DNA from: CAYLNH01 sp964384625
GTDB lineage: Bacteria > Verrucomicrobiota > Lentisphaeria > JABSQK01
Length of the DNA stretch: 10,280 bases
Direction: 5' to 3'
Assembly (NCBI GenBank): GCA_964384625.1
Contig: CAYLNH010000264.1
Span: 1-10,280, forward strand
Below the pieces are notes generated by a model. It ran no database searches and had not been told where the DNA came from. It was given only the letters and a program-made list of their open reading frames with translations. Shown one piece after another: positions 5,219 to 10,280 of the stretch. Position 1 is the first letter of the stretch; the number at the start of each line of letters is the position of its first letter. Both the position numbers and the translations under genes were made by a program.

Positions 5219-6307
5219 ATGCCAATTGAGCAACAGGTACTTGACGTGCCTTTCGGCGCCTGGCGCCACGTCGGCCTCGCGCTGCCGCGAGGAGAGGAAG
5301 GGGAATGCGATTCCCACGTAACCGGAGATCCATGTGTCGTCTGGGACGACGAAATCGGCACGTGGCGGATGTTCTACTTCGGCCAGGGCAGCGGGAACTG
5401 CTGCGTCGCCCATGCCACGATTGCAGACCCGGCGATCCCCGATGGGATTACCTGGGAGAAGCACGGTCGCATCGATTACACCAATCCCGAGGTCGTCGGC
5501 CAGGGGGCCCATAAGCCTTGGGTCCTCATGGACCCGTACAAGCCGAATCGTGCGGTGCGCATCGCAGGTGCGTACACACTCTATGTGGTGACGTACATCG
5601 AGGGGCACAAGGTTATTCACGTCGCCTCGTCACCAAGCCTGGCCGGCCCCTGGACACTGCAGGAGAAGCCGGTCGTCGAACGCGGCAGCGGCGACGCATT
5701 CGACGCCTACCATGTCGATACGGTCACCGCCTACTACTTCAGGGAACGACGCACGACCTTGCTCTTCTACAAGGGATACCCGGCGCTGCAGCAGGCCGAC
5801 CAACCCGGTTCGCCGTACGGGTCGTCGACGGCTGCCGTCACGATTGACGCGACCGGAACCGTGACGAAGCTCGGCAAGGTCCTTTCGCCCGCCGCAGATG
5901 TGTGGCATGCCGCCGGCTGGGTGAGTACGATCCAGTTGCTCCCCGCTGCGGCCGGCGGCTGGTTCGGCCTGGTGTCGGCCAGTCCAACGCCCCCGGCTCC
6001 ACCGGAAGAAGAGCCGCGGATGCGAGAACCGGCGCCGAGTTTGGGAACGTGGGCCTACACGCCCGAGCCCTGGCCGGTGTCGGGCTGGCGCGTGCTGCCC
6101 GAACCGATCACAACGCTCGAGGCGTTGCCGGAAGAGGCGAAAGCATGGGGCGAACAGGTGAATCTCTGGCGCCACCACCTGCTTGTGCTGCCGGACGGCA
6201 GCGCTCGGCTGTTGTACAACTCCGGGTCTTATGGTCAGGAACGGATGTTCTGCCGAAGCGGCAGAGCACTTCCGAATGGAACCGGAATGTCGCATGCATA
6301 CCGGTAG
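5219..6307 (+). CDS. Beta-propeller glycosidase-like protein (GH32/43/130-like fold)
   Basis: The 362-residue product has no signal peptide and is probably cytoplasmic. Blade-like repeats typical of five-bladed propeller glycosidases are visible: GDPCVVWDDEIGTWRMFYFGQG (37-58, split here as GDPCVVWDD and WRMFYFGQG), AGAYTLYVVTYIEG (117-129), IHVASSPSLAGPWTL (133-147), RTTLLFYKGYP (178-188) and GSARLLYNSGS (327-337). Asp38 and Asp167 are possible active-site acids, but I cannot assign a CAZy family or confirm a catalytic set. A proline- and glutamate-rich stretch (256-272) probably forms a loop. The start is ATG 5219 with AGGA 5 nt upstream, 16 nt after the esterase stop. The 3' end overlaps the next gene, implying translational coupling. 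A non-catalytic sugar-binding propeller is an alternative. Confidence 0.7.
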   Translation: MPIEQQVLDVPFGAWRHVGLALPRGEEGECDSHVTGDPCVVWDDEIGTWRMFYFGQGSGNCCVAHATIADPAIPDGITWEKHGRIDYTNPEVVGQGAHKPWVLMDPYKPNRAVRIAGAYTLYVVTYIEGHKVIHVASSPSLAGPWTLQEKPVVERGSGDAFDAYHVDTVTAYYFRERRTTLLFYKGYPALQQADQPGSPYGSSTAAVTIDATGTVTKLGKVLSPAADVWHAAGWVSTIQLLPAAAGGWFGLVSASPTPPAPPEEEPRMREPAPSLGTWAYTPEPWPVSGWRVLPEPITTLEALPEEAKAWGEQVNLWRHHLLVLPDGSARLLYNSGSYGQERMFCRSGRALPNGTGMSHAYR

Positions 6308-8108
6308 AGAACCATTCCGCCAAGTCGATCACGACGTTGACGTCTGCGTCATCGGCGGCGGACTCGCCGGTGTCTGCGCCGCCATCGCCAGCGCCCGCAA
6401 GGGCCGCAGGACACTCATTATGCACGACCGACCGGTCTTCGGCGGCTGCTCGTCACGCGAAATACGACTCCACGTCGCCGGCGCCCAGGAACGGTACACG
6501 CGGCATCCCGACTGGAACTGGAAGGAACTGCGGGAGACCGGGATCATCGAGGAACTGCGACTGGCGAACCAGCGACGCAATCCACAACTGAGCTGGCCCG
6601 TGTGGGACGGCATCATCTACGACAAAGTACGGAATGAACCGAACCTTACCTTCCTGCTGAACTGCGCCTGCATGGACGCCAGAGTCGAAAACGCGGAGAT
6701 TCAGTCGGTGACCGGCTGGCAGACCGTCAACCAAACCTACCACACCGTCAGGGCGAAGATCTTCGTTGACTGTTCCGGCGACAGTGTACTGGCGCCGCTC
6801 GCCGGCGCCGAGTACCGCTGCGGCCGCGAGGCGCGGTCGGAGTTCGGCGAATCCCATGCCCCGGAAACGGCCGATGACGCCACCATGGGGATGACCTGTC
6901 TGTTTGAAGCGCGCGACACCGGCGTGCCGCAGGAATTCATCCCGCCGGTCTGGGCCAGGAAACTCGACGAAGAGGACCTGCCGCACCGCACCCACCGCTT
7001 CATCCAGTGCGGCTACGCCTGGATCGAATACGGCGGCTTCGACGACACGATCCATGAGACGGACCGGATTCGAGACGAACTTCTCGCCTACGTCTACGGC
7101 GTTTGGGATCACATCAAGAATCGCGGCGATCACGGGGCCGAAACGTGGGCCCTCGACTGGGTCCAGTTCCTGCCGGGCAAACGCGAAAACCGACGCCTCA
7201 TGGGCGACTACATCATGCGCCAGCAAGACCTCGAGAAACCAAACGAGTTCCCCGACGTTGTCGCCTACGGCGGGTGGTCGATGGATGCGCATTCGGTGAA
7301 GGGGATCCTTGACCCGGGCAGGCACACCGAGAACCACTGGCCCCACGGGCCCTACGGCATTCCCTACCGCAGCCTCTACTCGCGCAATATCAGCAACCTC
7401 ATGTTCGCCGGCAGGAACATCAGCGCAACCCATATGGCGATGACGTCGACCCGGGTGCAGGCAACCTGCGCGATCATCGGTCAGGCCGTCGGGACAGCTG
7501 CGGCGCTGGCCGCCGCAACCGGGACGTCGCCGCGCGAGGTCGGACTGTTCCACATCGCCGACGTGCAGCGGATGCTGCTCGAGGACAACTGCTATCTGCC
7601 CGGCGTGAGAATGCCGCTGCCGCCGGCGACGCGGGACGGCAGACTGTCCGCGTCCGCCGGCGCCTCGGAGGTGCTCCGCAACGGCGTGGATCGGCCGGTC
7701 GACGACAACGAAAACGCGTGGGCCTGTGAGAACGGCTCGTGGGTCGCCTACGAATGGGACGAGCCCCGGCATATCGACCACATCCGCATCGTCTGCGACA
7801 GCGATCTGAACTGCACCATCCGCATGAACGTCTGGCAGCCGCCGATCAAGGGGCTCCCGCCGAGCATGGTTCGCGATCTCACGTTGGAGATCCAGACGGC
7901 CGGGTCGAATGAGTGGGAGATGCTGACGGAGTGCCGGGACAATGAACGGCGTCTGATTCGGCTTCCGGTGAACCGTGAAATCACGGCGGCTCGGGTGTGC
8001 GTAAAGCAAACCTGGGGGGCTGAGCAAACCAGGCTCTTTGCCGTGACCGCTCACGAATATCCGCACAACGCCATCTCCGGCAACGTTGAGGATCAGCCCG
8101 TTGGCTGA
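6294..8108 (+). CDS. FAD-dependent oxidoreductase with discoidin-like C-terminal domain
   Basis: The 604-residue product begins with an FAD-binding Rossmann fold: DVCVIGGGLAGVCAA, with GGGLAG at 21-26, then the FGGCSSREIR motif (49-57) typical of the FAD_oxidored family (PF12831). KIFVDCSGDSVLAPLAGAEY and a late NLMFAGRNISATHMA segment complete the flavin-binding core, which ends near residue 430. From about 447 to 595 follows a beta-rich tail (NENAWACENGSWVAYEW, then EPRHIDHIRIVCDSDLN) resembling F5/8 type C galactose-binding-like domains. The tail suggests binding of a glycan or glycoside. The reaction is unknown; oxidation of a sugar or polyol is plausible. The start is uncertain: ATG 6294 has GGAA 7 nt upstream, and ATG 6276 is also in frame. 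Either overlaps the end of the propeller gene (14 or 32 nt). No signal peptide is seen. Confidence 0.85.
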   Translation: MHTGREPFRQVDHDVDVCVIGGGLAGVCAAIASARKGRRTLIMHDRPVFGGCSSREIRLHVAGAQERYTRHPDWNWKELRETGIIEELRLANQRRNPQLSWPVWDGIIYDKVRNEPNLTFLLNCACMDARVENAEIQSVTGWQTVNQTYHTVRAKIFVDCSGDSVLAPLAGAEYRCGREARSEFGESHAPETADDATMGMTCLFEARDTGVPQEFIPPVWARKLDEEDLPHRTHRFIQCGYAWIEYGGFDDTIHETDRIRDELLAYVYGVWDHIKNRGDHGAETWALDWVQFLPGKRENRRLMGDYIMRQQDLEKPNEFPDVVAYGGWSMDAHSVKGILDPGRHTENHWPHGPYGIPYRSLYSRNISNLMFAGRNISATHMAMTSTRVQATCAIIGQAVGTAAALAAATGTSPREVGLFHIADVQRMLLEDNCYLPGVRMPLPPATRDGRLSASAGASEVLRNGVDRPVDDNENAWACENGSWVAYEWDEPRHIDHIRIVCDSDLNCTIRMNVWQPPIKGLPPSMVRDLTLEIQTAGSNEWEMLTECRDNERRLIRLPVNREITAARVCVKQTWGAEQTRLFAVTAHEYPHNAISGNVEDQPVG

Positions 8109-8157
8109 AACCGCCGTCTGTACGTAATCGTCGGCTACGCCGCGTGACCTATCATAC
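8109..8157. other. Convergent intergenic gap without clear terminator
   Basis: Only 49 bp separate the ends of two convergent genes. The only weak inverted repeat, CGTA...TACG (about 8123-8139), lacks a stable stem and a T-run. Transcription may run into the opposite gene or stop by Rho. Confidence 0.4.
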
Positions 8158-9474
8158 TCACGACAGCGCGTCAATCACGATCAACGAATCGAGTCGCCGC
8201 GACGGGATGTGGTGTAGTCGCCCATCATTCTTGCACTCCCACGAACAGGCGCAGGTGCAGGTTTCCGGATCATAGATCGAAACCCGAAATTGGCTTGACG
8301 CGATAACCGATGTGTCAACCGTCAGCATCTGCCGCATTGGCGTGTAGATGATGATGTAGTTGCCGTTGCGGCAGCGGGCGACACTGGTATAGGCCAGCGG
8401 CCCCTCGCCGGCGTGTTCGAGGAGCAGTTCCGGCGCCGGCACACGGGTGAAATAGCTGCGGTCAAGCAGCAGTTCCTTCAGTAACTTGAGTTGGGAGGAA
8501 GCCGGCGCCGACAGCCCGTCTTCCCAGGTCAGGATGCCCCTGCCGTCCCAGGCGTGGCAGCGATCACCGGGACGGAAGACCTGGCGAATCGATTCGCAAC
8601 CGTAGGTAAAACCGGCCGCGCCGGCCAGGACACTGCGGTAATAACTTCGACGCACATCGTAGTCGTCGAAGTAAGCACGGTGGTGGGGCTCCAAATGGTT
8701 CTGCCGACCAAACCCGACGGGCATGCCTTCGTAGTTCGGTTCCATGTCGATGCAGGGCTTTGGGGGGACGGTCCGGTAGAAATCGGCAATGCCCGCATAG
8801 TTCGGGATGTTGAGCTGTCCATGGCCGGACTGCTGGGCATTGAAATCCAACCATGGCTCACTGTGGAAGATGGCGGAGTTCGCGCCGCCGGCGGGGTGGT
8901 AGGAGATCAGCCGTTCGGCGCCGGCGCCGACGCGGATGCCCTCGGCCATGGCGCGGACGATGTCGGCATGCTCCTGGGTCTTGATCGGGCTGTCGCCGCC
9001 CAGGATCCAGATCACGTTGTCGCAGTCGCCAAGCGCATCGGAGAGGACGCGGCAGTAGTCTCGCGCGGCGGCGGCGTCCATGATCACGGGCCCGGCCGAA
9101 TTGGAGTGTTCATTCCACTTATCTCCCCAGGTCGGCAGCCAGCCCATGATCAGATCGTATTCGGCCGCGGCTTGCGTCAGGCGGACAATGTAGTGGATCC
9201 AGGCTGGGTTGAGTCGCGCCGCCTGCAGGTCTGCGTCGGAAGCGAAAGGGCGTATGCCATCCGCCTTGGCCGTGTTCGGTTCGAAGAGGTCGCGGAACAC
9301 CAGCGCCTGCACGACGGTGAAGCCTTTGGCCGCGCGATCCGCGAAGAGCCTGCAGGCTTCTTCTTCCGTGAGCTTGTTCGGCAGCATCCAGGCTGTATCA
9401 GCGAGGTAGAAGAAGGGAGAGCCGTCAGCGTATTGAAAGAAGTGGCCGTCAGGACTGGCGCCGAGCCTTTGCAT
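8158..9474 (-). CDS. DUF4038 / GH140-like (apiosidase-like) glycoside hydrolase
   Basis: The 438-residue product has the layout of the apiosidase-like DUF4038 family (PF13204) with a short C-terminal PF12904-type domain. It opens with GHFFQYADGSPFFYLADTAW (10-29) and the EEEACRLFADRAAKGFTVVQ segment. WILGGDSP (156-163) and DMEPNYEG (243-250) follow, giving Asp161 and Glu245 as candidate acid/base and nucleophile. The beta-rich tail is at about 335-438 with SIYDPETC. Characterised GH140 members release apiose from rhamnogalacturonan II, but many DUF4038 proteins are uncharacterised, so the substrate is open. No signal peptide is seen. Start ATG 9474 has GGAG 6 nt upstream. It follows a pseudopilin gene on the same strand by 175 bp and converges on the oxidoreductase gene. 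No copy of the shared operator was found in front of it. Confidence 0.85.
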   Translation of the reverse strand: MQRLGASPDGHFFQYADGSPFFYLADTAWMLPNKLTEEEACRLFADRAAKGFTVVQALVFRDLFEPNTAKADGIRPFASDADLQAARLNPAWIHYIVRLTQAAAEYDLIMGWLPTWGDKWNEHSNSAGPVIMDAAAARDYCRVLSDALGDCDNVIWILGGDSPIKTQEHADIVRAMAEGIRVGAGAERLISYHPAGGANSAIFHSEPWLDFNAQQSGHGQLNIPNYAGIADFYRTVPPKPCIDMEPNYEGMPVGFGRQNHLEPHHRAYFDDYDVRRSYYRSVLAGAAGFTYGCESIRQVFRPGDRCHAWDGRGILTWEDGLSAPASSQLKLLKELLLDRSYFTRVPAPELLLEHAGEGPLAYTSVARCRNGNYIIIYTPMRQMLTVDTSVIASSQFRVSIYDPETCTCACSWECKNDGRLHHIPSRRLDSLIVIDALS

Positions 9475-9649
9475 AGTGGTCTCCGTATGTGGTTACACCG
9501 CGAGTATCGCCAGGTTCGGGAATAGTCGACGGCTCTGGTTCTCGCGTCACTGGCCACCCTACCCGTCTCCACGCGGATTTCCATCGGCATTGACGCCAAG
9601 ACCCCTGCTGTCGTAGAAAGCCTCCTGGGGACAACAGGAAACCGCGGCG
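9475..9649. other. Intergenic region between pseudopilin and glycosidase
   Basis: 175 bp on the minus-strand transcription path. A weak hairpin TCCTG-TTGTCCC-CAGGA (about 9625-9641) follows the pseudopilin stop, without a T-run. No convincing promoter and no TGTTTCG-type operator were found, so read-through from the pseudopilin gene is possible. Confidence 0.4.
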
Positions 9650-10252
9650 TCAGTTGTCGTAGCGCGGGTAGAAGCCGTAGCTTTGATCGCTGCGGTAGAC
9701 GCAGGAGAGATAGTTGTAGAGCAGATCCGGCTCCGTGACGTACTCCACGTGGCCGTCGAGGAAGGCGTAGTTCGAGCCGGCGCCGGGAATATCCACGTTG
9801 CACCATTGGATGCCGCTGGTCGGATTTACGAACGGCGCATCCCGAAAGCTCTTGGTGGCGTTAATCTCGCTCTTGGAGATGTCATCCACTTGCCCAGGCC
9901 ATTCCCAGCCGCCGGCGGAACAGCCCATGCTGTAGTTGTGGACCTCCTGCCAGTTATAGACGTCGAAGGTGCCGAAGAGGTAGCTGCCGTTGCGTACCTC
10001 ATGCAGAATCACGGCAACGTCCGTTCCCAGCCCGGCCTCCCAGGCGCTTACTTTCCAATACTTCGCGGTCGGTACCGTCTGATTGCTGCCCATGTAGGCG
10101 CGGGGCGGCTGATAGCCCACGCGCGGCCAGCCTTCGACGCCGTTCGGCAAGTCGTCACTGCCCCAGACCTGCGCCGCGCCGGCGCCGACAAGCCAGCCGC
10201 CGGCCTGCAGGGCAGCCGTCTGGGAGATCTTAGGGTCCGCGCGGAAATAACT
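9650..10252 (-). CDS. Second pseudopilin-like protein, C-terminal part; upstream end broken or off-window
   Basis: A 200-codon open frame ending at TGA (9650-9652). It reads SYFRADPKISQTAALQAGG at its upstream end, a Trp/Tyr/Asn-rich middle like that of the first pseudopilin, and GSNYAFLDGHVEYV near the C terminus. The latter is the DG part of the H-X9-DG motif, with Pro in place of the His. No ATG or GTG lies between the in-frame TGA at 10253-10255 and the first possible start, a TTG at 10148-10150 without a clear ribosome site. The protein-like sequence runs right up to the TGA. One extra base near 10253 would join it to an upstream frame (LESLSKC). I infer a frameshift, real or from assembly, in a gene whose N-terminal pilin helix lies beyond the window. 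It is in line with the downstream GH140-like gene. Confidence 0.65.
   Translation of the reverse strand, partial: SYFRADPKISQTAALQAGGWLVGAGAAQVWGSDDLPNGVEGWPRVGYQPPRAYMGSNQTVPTAKYWKVSAWEAGLGTDVAVILHEVRNGSYLFGTFDVYNWQEVHNYSMGCSAGGWEWPGQVDDISKSEINATKSFRDAPFVNPTSGIQWCNVDIPGAGSNYAFLDGHVEYVTEPDLLYNYLSCVYRSDQSYGFYPRYDN
10232..10251 (-). repeat. Inverted copy of left-edge 20-mer (right copy)
   Basis: On the minus strand GTTATTTCCGCGCGGACCCT, 19 of 20 bases identical to 27-46. Here it is inside a coding frame (YFRADPK). Confidence 0.55.
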
Positions 10253-10280
10253 TCACATTTTGAGAGACTTTCAAGAGTCG

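Noticed and set aside
3364..5361. 665-codon minus-strand frame opposite the esterase
   Set aside because: It is antisense to a gene with a full catalytic triad; long opposite-strand frames are common at this GC content and its translation has no recognisable domain.
6453..8174. 573-codon minus-strand frame opposite the oxidoreductase
   Set aside because: Same reason: mirror of a clearly coding FAD enzyme; Arg/Val/Gly/His-rich with no motif.
8491..9525. 344-codon plus-strand frame opposite the GH140-like gene
   Set aside because: It is antisense to a gene with clear DUF4038 motifs and has no domain or ribosome site of its own.
9475..9649. A fourth repressor operator upstream of the GH140-like gene
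   Set aside because: The nearest resemblance (TGTGGTTACA near 9487) lacks the TCG core of the three shared sites.
27..10251. The 20-bp inverted pair as terminal repeats of a 10-kb transposon
   Set aside because: No transposase or integrase lies between them, no target duplication can be seen, and both copies read as the same pseudopilin peptide.

Overview
The window looks like a draft or metagenome-assembled scaffold from a GC-rich bacterium of the PVC superphylum, most likely Lentisphaerota or a close relative. This rests on type II secretion pseudopilin-like proteins (FTLVEL leader, H-X9-D motif near the C terminus) lying beside glycoside hydrolases, a GntR/LacI hybrid repressor and an FAD_oxidored-type enzyme. 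That gene mix is familiar from Lentisphaerota and Planctomycetota. The taxonomy is inference; no rRNA or other marker gene is present. A run of exactly 100 N (1775-1874) inside a repeat array marks a scaffold gap.

Layout. 1-173: left flank with a possible broken pseudopilin remnant and a small hairpin. 174-1223 (-): pseudopilin-like protein. 1224-2079: its promoter and operator, then about 700 bp of GC-rich repeats holding the gap. 2080-3198 (-): GntR-LacI type repressor. 3199-3402: divergent control region. 3403-8108 (+): an apparent operon of a truncated GH42 beta-galactosidase start, an exported type B carboxylesterase, a beta-propeller glycosidase-like protein and an FAD-dependent oxidoreductase with a discoidin-like tail. 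8158-9474 (-): a DUF4038 / GH140-like (apiosidase-like) glycosidase. 9650 to the right edge (-): the C-terminal part of a second pseudopilin, with a stop or frameshift near its upstream end.

How it fits together. A 12-bp near-palindrome (TGTTTCGATACA or TGTTTCGGAACA) lies on or directly beside the -10 element of three promoters: the repressor's own, the pseudopilin's and the catabolic operon's. The simplest model is a local repressor that senses a sugar or glycoside, represses itself, and controls both the degradation operon and a pseudopilin. The enzymes suggest breakdown of an esterified, plant- or algal-type glycan or glycoside: an exported esterase, two glycosidase-like proteins and a redox enzyme. 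The substrate cannot be read from sequence. The most interesting points are the shared operator linking a pseudopilin to sugar metabolism, the truncated GH42 start that keeps an intact promoter and now precedes an esterase operon, and the composite repeat block around the gap.
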